Below the pieces are notes generated by a model. It was not told the origin of the DNA. It saw only the letters and a program-made list of their open reading frames with translations, and did no database searches. A stretch of DNA of 64,000 nucleotides from Phytomonospora sp040655735. GTDB lineage: Bacteria > Actinomycetota > Actinomycetes > Mycobacteriales > Micromonosporaceae. Location: NCBI RefSeq assembly GCF_040655735.1, contig NZ_JBFAKK010000008.1, positions 186,001-250,000 on the forward strand, in the 5' to 3' direction. Shown in pieces: positions 16,335 through 24,255 of this stretch (positions are counted from its first letter, which is position 1; each line of letters begins with the position of its first letter). The position numbers and the translations under genes are program-made.

Positions 16335-17672
16335 GTGACACAGGGCACGGGGCACCTGGTCGGCGGGCGTTACCGGCTTGAGCGGCGACTGCGCTCAGGC
16401 GGGTTCGGGCACGTCTGGAAGGCCCGCGACCTGCAGCTCGACGTCGACGTCGCGGCCAAGCAGGTCCAGATCCCACCCGGAATTCCCGACGGCGAGCGCG
16501 CCGAGCGCATCGCCCGGGCCGCGCGTGAGGCGCGCAACGCCGCGAAGCTGCGCGACCATCCCAATGTCGTGCCGGTGCACGACGTGGTCGTCGACGGCGG
16601 GGCGCCCTGGATCATCATGCGGCTGGTGCGCGGGGATTCGCTGGCCGACCGGCTCTCCCAGCGCGGGCCGCTGTCGGTCGCCGAGGCCATGCCGTTGGCC
16701 AGGGGCCTGCTGAGGGCCCTCGACGCCGCTCACGAGCAGGGCATCCTGCACCGCGACGTCAAGCCCGACAACGTGATGCTCACCGAGTCCGGCGAGGTCC
16801 TGCTCACCGACTTCGGGACCGCCGTGCATCTGGCCGACACGCCGGTGACCTTGGCGGGGGTGCTGATCGGCACGCCGGAGTACACCGCGCCCGAGCGGCT
16901 GCTGGGCGCCGGCGACCGGCCCGTGTCCGACGTGTTCTCCCTCGGGGCGACGCTGTACCACGCGATCGAGGGCACTTCGCCGTTCCACCGCGACACCCAC
17001 GTCTCGTCGATGACCGCCGTCCTGCACGACCGGCCGCGCACGCCGCGCCGGGCCGGGGCGCTGGGCGGGCTGGTCGCGCGGATGCTGGAGAAGGACCCCG
17101 ACCAGCGTCCGACCGTCACGCAGGCGCGCAACGAGCTGCGGGCCGCCGCCGGTGGTTCGACGAAGTCCGGCAAGCGGGACAAACGGGAGAAGCGTGCCGC
17201 CCGGGCCGCCACGAAGCTGGAGCCGCGGCCGACCGCGGTGTGGCCGAAGACCCGCCCCGAATGGGTCGCGCCGCCGGCCCCGCCGACGCCGAAGCCGGTG
17301 GCCAAGCCGCCAGCCGTGCGGCCGAAGTCGGGCAAACCCGTGCCCAAGCCGCCGACCCCGCGCCCCGCCAAGCGCGGCCTGGGCGGCTGGGTGTGGCTGA
17401 TCGTGATCGGGGTGGTCGTGCTCGCGGCGGGGTCGTTCCTGTGGAACCGCAGCGCGCGCGACGCCGCCGTCGACGACTGCGTCTACCAGGACGGCGAGGA
17501 GTGGCTGCGGCAGCCGTGCGGCTGGGCCTGGTCGGGCGAGGGGAACTACCGGGTCTTCGTGCGCATCGAGGACGACTCCGAGGAGTGCCCGTCCTCGACC
17601 GACGAGGTCGCCCGCTTCGAGGCCGACGCCGAGGAGCCGTCGGTGACGCTCTGCCTGGCCGTCGCGGATTGA
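16335..17672 (+). CDS. Transmembrane Ser/Thr protein kinase, short sensor
   Basis: 445 residues from GTG 16335, preceded by aaggagg; earlier in-frame starts have no site. Kinase domain residues ~13-275: RSGGFGHVW loop (20-28), Lys42, HRDVKPDN (Asp141), DFG 159-161, GTPEYTAPE. The juxtamembrane region is Lys/Pro-rich (repeats of KPxPKPP), with one membrane helix near residues 366-388 and an extracytoplasmic tail of only ~57 residues holding three Cys. All catalytic residues are intact. The sensor is much smaller than in the kinase at 3355 and unrelated to it. Confidence 0.95.
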   Translation: MTQGTGHLVGGRYRLERRLRSGGFGHVWKARDLQLDVDVAAKQVQIPPGIPDGERAERIARAAREARNAAKLRDHPNVVPVHDVVVDGGAPWIIMRLVRGDSLADRLSQRGPLSVAEAMPLARGLLRALDAAHEQGILHRDVKPDNVMLTESGEVLLTDFGTAVHLADTPVTLAGVLIGTPEYTAPERLLGAGDRPVSDVFSLGATLYHAIEGTSPFHRDTHVSSMTAVLHDRPRTPRRAGALGGLVARMLEKDPDQRPTVTQARNELRAAAGGSTKSGKRDKREKRAARAATKLEPRPTAVWPKTRPEWVAPPAPPTPKPVAKPPAVRPKSGKPVPKPPTPRPAKRGLGGWVWLIVIGVVVLAAGSFLWNRSARDAAVDDCVYQDGEEWLRQPCGWAWSGEGNYRVFVRIEDDSEECPSSTDEVARFEADAEEPSVTLCLAVAD

Positions 17673-17694
17673 CAAAGCGTGTCAAGGTAGAGCG

Positions 17695-18504
17695 ATGTCC
17701 GATTCGAAGACAGTGCCCGCACGCTGCGGCGACACCGACTTCGCCGTCGCGGCCGTCGAGCCCTACCTGAGCGGCACCGAGCCCACACCGAACGGCGTGA
17801 CCTGGGAGCACTTCAAGGGCCGCGAGTACCGAGTGCACCACTTCGGCCACGGCACCCTGGGCATCGTCTACGCCCTGGCCGTCATCGGCGAGGCCACCGG
17901 CCGGCCGGACATGTTCGAACCGGCCCTGGCCGGTGCCGCCGACGTCGTCTCCCGCAACGAGGACGAGCACGGATTCCTCGCCCCTCACTCGGATCCGCAA
18001 CAGGAGTACCCCGGCCTCGGCCGCTACGGCTACGGCTGGTGCGCGGGCCCCACCGGCGACGCCGTCGCCTTCCGGGCCCTGGCCCGCGTCACCGGGGATC
18101 CGAAGTGGACGGACCTGGTCGACCGCTGCTGGCACACCGTCACCACCTCCGGCCTCCCCGAGCGGCTTGAGCCCGGCTTCTGGGACAACAGCGCCCACTG
18201 CTGCGGCACCGCCGGCGTCCTCGGCTTCGCCGGGGACATGATGGTCGAGCGCGGTGTCGGCGGCGACTTCGCACGGATCCTCGTCGCCGACCTCGACGCG
18301 CGCGCCACCGTCGAGGACGGTCTGGTGTCGTGGTCGAACCACGAGCACCGCGAAGACCCGCCCGAACTCGCGCCCCGCGTGCCCTGGGGCATGGGTTCGT
18401 CCGGGATCGTCCGCGAACTGCTGCGCTACTCCCGCGTGGCCACCGGCGGCGACCCCGCCTACGCGCAGCCGCTGCCGGAGGAGTCGGCGCCGCGCCAGGC
18501 GTAG
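17695..18504 (+). CDS. LanC-like zinc protein
   Basis: 269 residues built on the LanC double-barrel repeats (GHGTLGIVYALA, GYGWCAGPTGDAVA, NSAHCCGTAGVLGFAGD, GMGSSGIVRELL). Zinc ligands appear to be Cys116 in WCAG plus Cys169 and Cys170 in HCCG. Most LanC enzymes have Cys-His here; the Cys-Cys form occurs in the promiscuous ProcM-type cyclases. No lanthipeptide dehydratase or precursor gene is near, so this is an orphan; such orphans may add glutathione-like thiols or have a different job. A ttgaca/tgtcaa inverted repeat lies at 17669-17685 just before the gene. Followed by HAD and DUF1990 genes with short gaps. Confidence 0.8.
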   Translation: MSDSKTVPARCGDTDFAVAAVEPYLSGTEPTPNGVTWEHFKGREYRVHHFGHGTLGIVYALAVIGEATGRPDMFEPALAGAADVVSRNEDEHGFLAPHSDPQQEYPGLGRYGYGWCAGPTGDAVAFRALARVTGDPKWTDLVDRCWHTVTTSGLPERLEPGFWDNSAHCCGTAGVLGFAGDMMVERGVGGDFARILVADLDARATVEDGLVSWSNHEHREDPPELAPRVPWGMGSSGIVRELLRYSRVATGGDPAYAQPLPEESAPRQA

Positions 18505-18513
18505 TATCCGGCC

Positions 18514-19122
18514 ATGGACCTGCACTTCGACGCCCTTCTATGCGACATCGACGGAGTCCTGCGCATCTGGGACCCCGAGATCATGGCGGGCGCGGAAAAG
18601 GCGCACGGACTGCCCGCCGGGACGCTGCCCGCTGCGGCCTTCGCGCCGCACCGGCTCGTCCCGGCGATCACCGGCGAGGTCACCGACGAGCAGTGGCGCG
18701 CCGCCGTCGTCGAGGACCTTGCCGCCGAGCACGGCGAACAGGCCGCGCGGGCGGCGGTGGCGGCGTGGACGGCGGGCGCCGGAGTGGTCGACGCCGAAGT
18801 CCTCGAACTGCTGACGGCGGTGCGCGAGCACGCCAAGGTCGTGCTGGTCTCCAACGCCACCAGCCGTCTCGAAGACGACCTCGCCGCGCTGGGGCTGGCC
18901 GATGCCGTCGACGCGATCGTCAACACCTCGCGCATCGGCTGGGCCAAACCGGATCCGCGCGTCTACGAGCACGCCGCGCGGGTCGCCGGTGTACCGCCGC
19001 AACGATGCCTCTTCGTCGACGACACCGAGAAGAACGTGATCGCCGCGCGGGAGACCGGGATGCAGGGCTTGTACTACCGCACGCCCGCCGACCTGCGCGC
19101 GATCCTCGAAGCGGCCGGCTGA
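18514..19122 (+). CDS. HAD-superfamily hydrolase (subfamily IA)
   Basis: 202 residues. Motif I is LLCDIDGVLR with Asp11 and Asp13, motif II the Ser in VLVSNAT, motif III the Lys in GWAKPDPRVYEHA, motif IV CLFVDDTEKN. All four catalytic motifs are present, so it is an active phosphatase or dehalogenase-type enzyme with an unknown small substrate. TAGTAT six bases before the ATG overlaps the stop of the LanC-like gene, so a separate leaderless promoter may exist inside the operon. Confidence 0.9.
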   Translation: MDLHFDALLCDIDGVLRIWDPEIMAGAEKAHGLPAGTLPAAAFAPHRLVPAITGEVTDEQWRAAVVEDLAAEHGEQAARAAVAAWTAGAGVVDAEVLELLTAVREHAKVVLVSNATSRLEDDLAALGLADAVDAIVNTSRIGWAKPDPRVYEHAARVAGVPPQRCLFVDDTEKNVIAARETGMQGLYYRTPADLRAILEAAG

Positions 19123-19127
19123 TCGCG

Positions 19128-19610
19128 GTGGACTTCACCTACCCGCACGTCGGCATCACCCGCGAGGAGGGCTTCGACCTGCCGCAGGGCTACGACCGGC
19201 TCGACTACGCCACCGAACTCGCGGTGCCCTTCGCGCCCGCCGTCGAGCTGCTGTTCTCCTGGGAGGTCCACCGGCGGGCGGGCCTTCACCCGGAGCCGAC
19301 GGCGGCGCGGGTGGCACCGGGAGTCGAGGTGGTGCAACGGTTCGGGCCGTTGCGGGCACCATGCCGTGTGGTGTGGGCCGTCGAGGAGCCGACCCTCGCC
19401 GGTTTCGGCTACGGCACCCTCCCCGGGCACCCCGAGCAGGGCGAGGAGGCCTTTCTGCTGACCGAGATCCCGGGCGGCGTGCGCTTCACGATCAAAGCGG
19501 TCAGCCGCCCGGGAACCTGGTACACCCGGCTGGCGCGCCCGGTGGCGCGGGCCGCGCAGATGTTCATCGCGCGCAAGTACGCACGTGCGCTGGACGTGAC
19601 CCGCGCTTAG
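19128..19610 (+). CDS. DUF1990-family protein
   Basis: 160 residues from GTG 19128, six bases after the HAD stop and without its own ribosome site, so probably read by reinitiation. The family outline is complete: FTYPHVGITREE at the start, ELLFSWEVHRRAGL, then CRVVWAVEEPTLAGFGYGTLPGHPEQGEEAF and the C-terminal PGTWYTRLARPVARAAQ. Members are short actinobacterial and plant proteins of unknown function with a START-like look. It converges on the next gene with a 4-base overlap. Confidence 0.85.
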   Translation: MDFTYPHVGITREEGFDLPQGYDRLDYATELAVPFAPAVELLFSWEVHRRAGLHPEPTAARVAPGVEVVQRFGPLRAPCRVVWAVEEPTLAGFGYGTLPGHPEQGEEAFLLTEIPGGVRFTIKAVSRPGTWYTRLARPVARAAQMFIARKYARALDVTRA

Positions 19611-19882
19611 GTGAGCTTCTCGAAGAGGAACTCGTGCTTGAGGAACGAGGTCTCGTACTCCGCGCCCGGGTACGGCGGGATCAGCGGCGAGACCTGGAAG
19701 AGGCGCCAGCCGTCGAGCAGGGCCTCGACACCGGTCTCGTAGGGCGGTTCGTCGCTGTCGCCGGCCGCCGGGTTGGTCTGGCCGGTGCCGTCGTAGCGCG
19801 ACCAGGCGATGACCTTCGCGTCGAGCGCCGAGGTCGCCAGGTACAGCACGAGGACCTGCTGTCGGGTGGTGGAAGTGGTCAC
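19607..19882 (-). CDS. Small conserved-looking protein downstream of PhyH-like gene
   Basis: 91 residues, GTG start with a strong aggaggaac site, 12 bases after the PhyH-like stop, so the two form an operon. Composition is ordinary and soluble, with aromatic-rich C-terminus (LFQVSPLIPPYPGAEYETSFLKHEFLFEKL). No family that I can name. Its tight pairing suggests it assists or modulates the oxygenase. Confidence 0.65.
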   Translation of the reverse strand: MTTSTTRQQVLVLYLATSALDAKVIAWSRYDGTGQTNPAAGDSDEPPYETGVEALLDGWRLFQVSPLIPPYPGAEYETSFLKHEFLFEKLT

Positions 19883-19894
19883 TGTTCCTCCTGT

Positions 19895-20725
19895 TCAGAC
19901 GCTCGGCAGCACGCGCTGCGGGCGGTTCTCGACGCGGGTCATCCAGTAGTCGAGGTCGAAGGCGGGGTCGCCGGTCAGCGCGCGCCACAGCCGCGTGCGG
20001 TTGACGTACTCGATGCGCCCGGAGGCGTTCTCGTGCCAGGGAAAGCGGACCCGCAGTTCTTCGAGGACGGCCGGGTCGTGGAGGTCGTCGGTGTTCCACA
20101 GCAGGCGCTGGCGGACGGTCGGGTTGAAGCGGATCTTGAACATGTAGCGGGTGGTGTCGCTGTCGTTGCGGCGCCCGCCGTGCCAGATGCCGTGGTGCAG
20201 GAACTGCACGGTCCCGGCCGGGCAGACCAGGCGGGTCTGGCCGCGCATGTTCTGGTAGCGGCCGGTGTCGGACTCGTTGATCCGGCGAAGGTGCGTGCCG
20301 GGGACCGAGAGCGTGCCGCCCATGTCGAGCGTGACGTCCTGCGGGTAGTACATGAGCTGCACGTCGAAGGCGTCGTCGCGGGTGTCGATGATCGCGTCGG
20401 CGTGCAGCGGCTGCGCCGAGCCGTTGCGGGCCTCGCGGATGTGCACCGCGTGGTGGTCGATGAGCGGCGACGGCCCGACGAGGCTGTGGATCGCGCCGGC
20501 CACCTCGGGCAGGTCGAGCAGCTCGCGGACGAAGGACCCCTCGGGGTACGCCTCCTCCAGCGGGGCTCCGGCGTAGGCGCGCGCGACGCCCTCGTCGAAG
20601 ACGGCGATCGCGCGCTCGTTGAGGGACGCGGGCACGACGCCGTCCATGCGGAACGCGCCGTGCGCCACGAAACGGGCCATCTGCACCGAGCTGAGCAGAT
20701 GCTTCTTTTCGGGGTGTTCGGTCAT
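19895..20725 (-). CDS. Phytanoyl-CoA dioxygenase-like Fe(II)/2-oxoglutarate enzyme
   Basis: 276 residues, ATG at 20725 with ggagagg. The facial triad is visible: His108 and Asp110 in LHADAIID and a distal His in HHGIWHGG (His182 most likely), with a following Arg as the 2-oxoglutarate anchor candidate. Conserved GGTLSVPGTHLRR precedes the distal His, as in the PhyH fold. Actinobacterial relatives hydroxylate natural products or amino acids (ectoine hydroxylase is one), so CoA esters need not be the substrate. Divergent from an AraC regulator whose N-terminal cupin probably senses the substrate. Confidence 0.88.
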   Translation of the reverse strand: MTEHPEKKHLLSSVQMARFVAHGAFRMDGVVPASLNERAIAVFDEGVARAYAGAPLEEAYPEGSFVRELLDLPEVAGAIHSLVGPSPLIDHHAVHIREARNGSAQPLHADAIIDTRDDAFDVQLMYYPQDVTLDMGGTLSVPGTHLRRINESDTGRYQNMRGQTRLVCPAGTVQFLHHGIWHGGRRNDSDTTRYMFKIRFNPTVRQRLLWNTDDLHDPAVLEELRVRFPWHENASGRIEYVNRTRLWRALTGDPAFDLDYWMTRVENRPQRVLPSV

Positions 20726-20824
20726 GGCCTCTCCATGGGAGTACTGGTCGCTGTACCCCAAGGTTAGGGGCGCCACCAGGCACGACGCGTTGGTTTCATT
20801 CCCCATTACTGGTAGATTCTCACC

Positions 20825-21589
20825 ATGACCGAGCGGGTGTCCCTGGCCCTGGCCGAGCCGCCGCGCCTGCGCAACCTCGGGGTGAGCACCCACGGCACCG
20901 GCGGCCGTCTCGTCGACCGCTTCCGCCTGCCCGACCTGTGGCAGCTGCACCTCTACCGCTACGACGCCGAGCTGACCGTCGACGGCGCCCGGCACCGCAT
21001 CCGGCCCGGCCGGGTCAGCCTGATCCCGGCCGGCGCGACCTCGCAGTACATCTACACCGGCCCCTCGGAGCACCTGTACGTCCACTTTCGGCCGACGGCG
21101 ACCGTTGCGGGGCAACCGATCCCGGTGATCCAGGACGGCGGCGCGGAGGTGCCGGTGCTCACCGCGCTGCTGTCCTCGGCGATCGCGGTGTGGCCGACCT
21201 CGCCGGCCCGCGCGACGGCCGAGGTGTGGGCGGCGCTGCACCGGATCGCCGCACTCGGCGAGCCCGGCGGCGGGCGGACCCACCCGGCGGTCGCGGCGGC
21301 CATGGCGCACATCGAGTCGCACCTGGCCGCAACCCTTGAGGTGCCGAGGATCGCGGCTGCGGTCGGGGTCTCGCACAACCACCTGACGCGGCTGTTTCGC
21401 GCCGAGACGGGCGACACCGTAGTCGCCTACATCCGCCACCGGCGCATGCACCGGGCACGCCACCTGCTGCGGGAGTCGACGCTGCCGATCCCGACGGTGG
21501 CGGCGGCCGTCGGAATCCCCGATCTCCAGGCCTTCAACAAGGTCTGCCGCCGCGAGCTTGGCGCCGCTCCCCGGGTGTTGCGGGCCTAG
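20825..21589 (+). CDS. AraC-family regulator
   Basis: 254 residues. A cupin-like ligand domain (WQLHLYRYDAELTVDG...RIRPGRVSLIPAG) fills the first half; the double HTH is at about 165-254 (HLAATLEVPRIAAAVGVSHNHLTRLFRAETGDTVVAYIRHRRMHRARHLL). TAGATT sits six bases before the ATG. Divergent from the dioxygenase operon with 99 bases between, hence its likely activator. Confidence 0.9.
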   Translation: MTERVSLALAEPPRLRNLGVSTHGTGGRLVDRFRLPDLWQLHLYRYDAELTVDGARHRIRPGRVSLIPAGATSQYIYTGPSEHLYVHFRPTATVAGQPIPVIQDGGAEVPVLTALLSSAIAVWPTSPARATAEVWAALHRIAALGEPGGGRTHPAVAAAMAHIESHLAATLEVPRIAAAVGVSHNHLTRLFRAETGDTVVAYIRHRRMHRARHLLRESTLPIPTVAAAVGIPDLQAFNKVCRRELGAAPRVLRA

Positions 21590-22107
21590 ACGAGCCTCGG
21601 CGCCTTCGTCCGCCGGTGGTACGACCAGGTCAGCGCTCCCAGCATCGGCCCCCACAGCAGCAGCGGCGCGTAGCAGGCGAGCATGACCACCGCGTACACG
21701 CCGGTCAGGCCCATGGCCGGCTGGAGGAAGACCGCGACGCAGCCCTGGTAGATCCACAGCAGCGTGAGCAGGCCGGTGCCGATCCCGGCGGCGGTGACCG
21801 CGGCGGTCGGGTGCACGCGTTTGCCGCCCATGAACGGGATCCAGCGCGGGGCGACCAGGCCCCAGCGGTGGACCAGGCCCATCGACATGAAGGCCGCGAG
21901 CTCGGCGAGCACGCACAGCGCGAGCATGTAGACCGTTCCCCAGCCCGGCGACTGGTAGTGGGTCCGCATGACCTCCTCGCTGAACCCGACGTTCACGCCG
22001 AGGGCCATGGCCGCACGCCAGATCGTCGACGGCGCAACGCACAGGAGGATGAGGTGGGCGGTGCGGACGGCCCAGCGGGGCGCCTGCGGGATCGGTGCGG
22101 TGTCCAT
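21586..22107 (-). CDS. Four-helix integral membrane protein, hypothetical
   Basis: 173 residues with about four membrane helices (LILLCVAPSTIWRAAMAL, VYMLALCVLAELAAFMSMGL, AVTAAGIGTGLLTLLWIYQ, VYAVVMLACYAPLLLWG). Start ATG has ggagag. Similar small proteins in actinomycetes are annotated only as membrane proteins. It lies 73 bases downstream of the saccharopine-dehydrogenase-like gene, past two hairpins, and overlaps the convergent AraC stop by four bases. Confidence 0.75.
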   Translation of the reverse strand: MDTAPIPQAPRWAVRTAHLILLCVAPSTIWRAAMALGVNVGFSEEVMRTHYQSPGWGTVYMLALCVLAELAAFMSMGLVHRWGLVAPRWIPFMGGKRVHPTAAVTAAGIGTGLLTLLWIYQGCVAVFLQPAMGLTGVYAVVMLACYAPLLLWGPMLGALTWSYHRRTKAPRLV

Positions 22108-22136
22108 GCTCTCCAGACTCGGGGAGAAACGGCCGC

Positions 22137-22180
22137 GACCCCTCCCGCTGCGGAGCGGAAGGGGTCCCCCGAGCGGGGGA
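22137..22180 (-). terminator. Tandem hairpins between two minus-strand genes
   Basis: First stem at 22137-22166 pairs gacccct.cccgct with agcgg.aaggggtc (one mismatch, 4-base loop). Second at 22165-22180 is tccccc-gagc-ggggga. They immediately follow the stop of the gene ending at 22181 and could terminate or attenuate transcription into the membrane gene. Confidence 0.65.
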
Positions 22181-23194
22181 TCAGCCGGTGAGCGACCACT
22201 CCATGTCGTAGGCCTTGAGCGAGTCGAGGAACTCCACCGGCGCGAACAGCTCGGCGGTGCTGTGCGCGCCGGGCTTCCCGGCTCCGGCGACCAGACGCAG
22301 GGCCACGTCCACCGACATCTGGCCGCTGTTGCGGTAGGTGTCGGGGCCGCTGCCGATGCCCCGCAGGCGGTGCCCGTTGCGGTATACGTCGACGACCATC
22401 TGGTACGCGGCGGGCTTGTCGGGGGCCTCGGGCGCGGCGGCGAGGTCGGCTTCGGTGACGTCCTTGACCACGTCGAGGATCGCCGTCGCCAGCACCCCCT
22501 CGACCGCGCCGGCCTTGGTGTGCCTCGGGATGGTGACCACGCCCGGCTGCGGGAACTTTCGCACCGCGACCGTCTCACCGTCGGGCAGCTCGAACTCCTC
22601 GCGCCGCGCCTTGGGGCCGGACACGAAGCCGCCCTCGGACCAGGACAGCCCGCCGGAGAGGAAGACGTCGAGGTTGTTGAAGACCGTGCGCATGCTCCCG
22701 CGCGAGCCCTCACCGGAGGCGACGTGGCTGAGCACGACCTCGTCGGCGCCCCCGAGGCGTTCGGCGGCCACGACGGTGAGCAGGTCGGCGAAGACCCCGG
22801 CCTCGGTCACGGCGGTGACCAGCGTGACGCCGGCCTTCGCCGCCGCCTCGCCGTACTCGTCGAAGATCTTGCGGACGAACAGCTGCTCCCCGGCGACGTC
22901 GACGTAGTGCGCGCCGGCCGCGATCGCCGCCCGCACAACGCCTTCGCCGTTGCCGGTGTAGTCGGGCAGCGTGCTCACCACCGCGTCGACGTCGGCGAAC
23001 GCGGCCGTCAGCGCGTCATGGTCGTGCGCTCCGGCGACGCGGATCTCGGCTCCGGCGGCCCCGGCCCGCTCGGCGGCGGCCTTCAGGCGCTCGGCGTCGC
23101 GGCCGACCAGCACGGTCGCGACCTCGCGGCGGCGCAGCTCCTCCACGGCGAAGCGGCCGACGTGGCCACTGGCTCCGTAAACGGCGATCTTCAT
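22181..23194 (-). CDS. Saccharopine dehydrogenase-like NAD(P)-binding protein
   Basis: 337 residues. N-terminal Rossmann motif YGASGHVGRFAVEELRRREV, second strand VLVGRDAERLKA, then VDAVVSTLPDYTGNGEGVVRAAIAAGAHYVDVAGE, the classic Sacchrp_dh_NADP layout used by trans-acting enoyl reductases and membrane-linked reductases as well as by saccharopine dehydrogenase. The C-terminal domain is not diagnostic, so lysine metabolism should not be assumed. Divergent from an AraC/cupin_6 regulator at 23306, which probably controls it. Confidence 0.82.
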   Translation of the reverse strand: MKIAVYGASGHVGRFAVEELRRREVATVLVGRDAERLKAAAERAGAAGAEIRVAGAHDHDALTAAFADVDAVVSTLPDYTGNGEGVVRAAIAAGAHYVDVAGEQLFVRKIFDEYGEAAAKAGVTLVTAVTEAGVFADLLTVVAAERLGGADEVVLSHVASGEGSRGSMRTVFNNLDVFLSGGLSWSEGGFVSGPKARREEFELPDGETVAVRKFPQPGVVTIPRHTKAGAVEGVLATAILDVVKDVTEADLAAAPEAPDKPAAYQMVVDVYRNGHRLRGIGSGPDTYRNSGQMSVDVALRLVAGAGKPGAHSTAELFAPVEFLDSLKAYDMEWSLTG

Positions 23195-23305
23195 GACGAC
23201 TCCTCGGTTTCGGTGTTGAACCCACCGTATGAGGATTCGGCGAGACTTCCCATGCCTCAGAATCCTCTCTACATGTCCAAGCGTCTTCAGGCATAGACTC
23301 CAGGT

Positions 23306-24220
23306 ATGGACGTTCTCAGCGACGTGCTCGCCACCACCCGCACCGGCCGCCCGGTGTCCGGCATGTTCATCCGCCACGCCCCCTGGGGCCGCCGCTACGG
23401 ACGCGTCGAGTCCGCCGGCTTCCACGTGGTGCTCCAGGGCTCCTGCCACCTGCTCCGCGAGGGCACCGAACCGCTCGCCCTCGGCGTCGGCGACGTCGTG
23501 TTCATGCCGCGCGGTTGCGAGCACGAACTGGTTGATCAGCCGGGCACGCCCATCACCGAGACCGCCGGCCCCGGCGAACCCCGCGAGATTCCCGGACCGG
23601 GCCCCGCGACGAGCCTGCTGTGCGGCTCCTACGAGCTCGCCGCCGACCGCACCCACCCTCTGCTGGCCGAGCTGCCCGAGGTCGTCCACATCCCCGCCCG
23701 GCTCGGTACGCACCCCGCGCTGCGCGGTGCCGTCGACCTCCTGGCCGCCGAGCTGGCCGAGTCGCGCCCGGGCGGCGACGCCGCCGTTCCTCCGCTGCTG
23801 GACCTGCTGCTGCTCTACATCCTGCGCGCCCGCCTCGCCGAGTCGGCGGAGTCGGCCGAGACCGGCTGGGCGGCGGCATTCGCCGACCCGCCGATCGCCG
23901 CCGCCCTGCGCGAGGTCCACGCCGACCCCAGTCGACAGTGGACGGTCGAGTCGCTGGGGACGGTCGCCGGGCTCAGTCGTGCGGCTTTCGCCAAACGCTT
24001 CACCGCGACCGTCGGCGAGGCGCCCCTGGCGTACCTGACGCGCTGGCGGATGATCACCGCGGCGAGGTTGCTGCGGGAAGGCGATGCTCCACTGTCGACG
24101 GTGGCGCGGCACGCGGGATACGGCTCGGAGTTCGCCTTCGGCAAGGCGTTCAAGCGCGAGTACGGGACGGCGCCCGGCCGGTACCGGCGGGATGGGCTGG
24201 TGCTGGCCGGAACGGCTTGA
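23306..24220 (+). CDS. AraC-family regulator with cupin_6 domain
   Basis: 304 residues. Cupin_6 domain at the N-terminus (VLQGSCHLLREG...LGVGDVVFMPRGCEHEL) and AraC double HTH in the last 95 residues (WTVESLGTVAGLSRAAFAKRFTATVGEAPLAYLTRWRM). TAGACT lies six bases upstream of the ATG. The divergent neighbour is the reductase gene starting at 23194; regulators of this type usually activate such an adjacent oxidoreductase. Confidence 0.92.
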   Translation: MDVLSDVLATTRTGRPVSGMFIRHAPWGRRYGRVESAGFHVVLQGSCHLLREGTEPLALGVGDVVFMPRGCEHELVDQPGTPITETAGPGEPREIPGPGPATSLLCGSYELAADRTHPLLAELPEVVHIPARLGTHPALRGAVDLLAAELAESRPGGDAAVPPLLDLLLLYILRARLAESAESAETGWAAAFADPPIAAALREVHADPSRQWTVESLGTVAGLSRAAFAKRFTATVGEAPLAYLTRWRMITAARLLREGDAPLSTVARHAGYGSEFAFGKAFKREYGTAPGRYRRDGLVLAGTA

Positions 24221-24255
24221 GCCGAAACAGGACCGGGGTGTCGTAGTCTGCGTGC

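Noticed and set aside
16335..17672. Kinase start at 16284
   Set aside because: It lacks a ribosome site; GTG 16335 has aaggagg and starts at the natural domain edge.
17695..19610. Lanthipeptide biosynthesis cluster
   Set aside because: No precursor peptide, LanB/LanM dehydratase or transporter nearby; only an orphan LanC-like protein.
22181..23194. Lysine-pathway saccharopine dehydrogenase
   Set aside because: Only the NADP domain pattern matches; other enzymes share it and no lysine genes are near.
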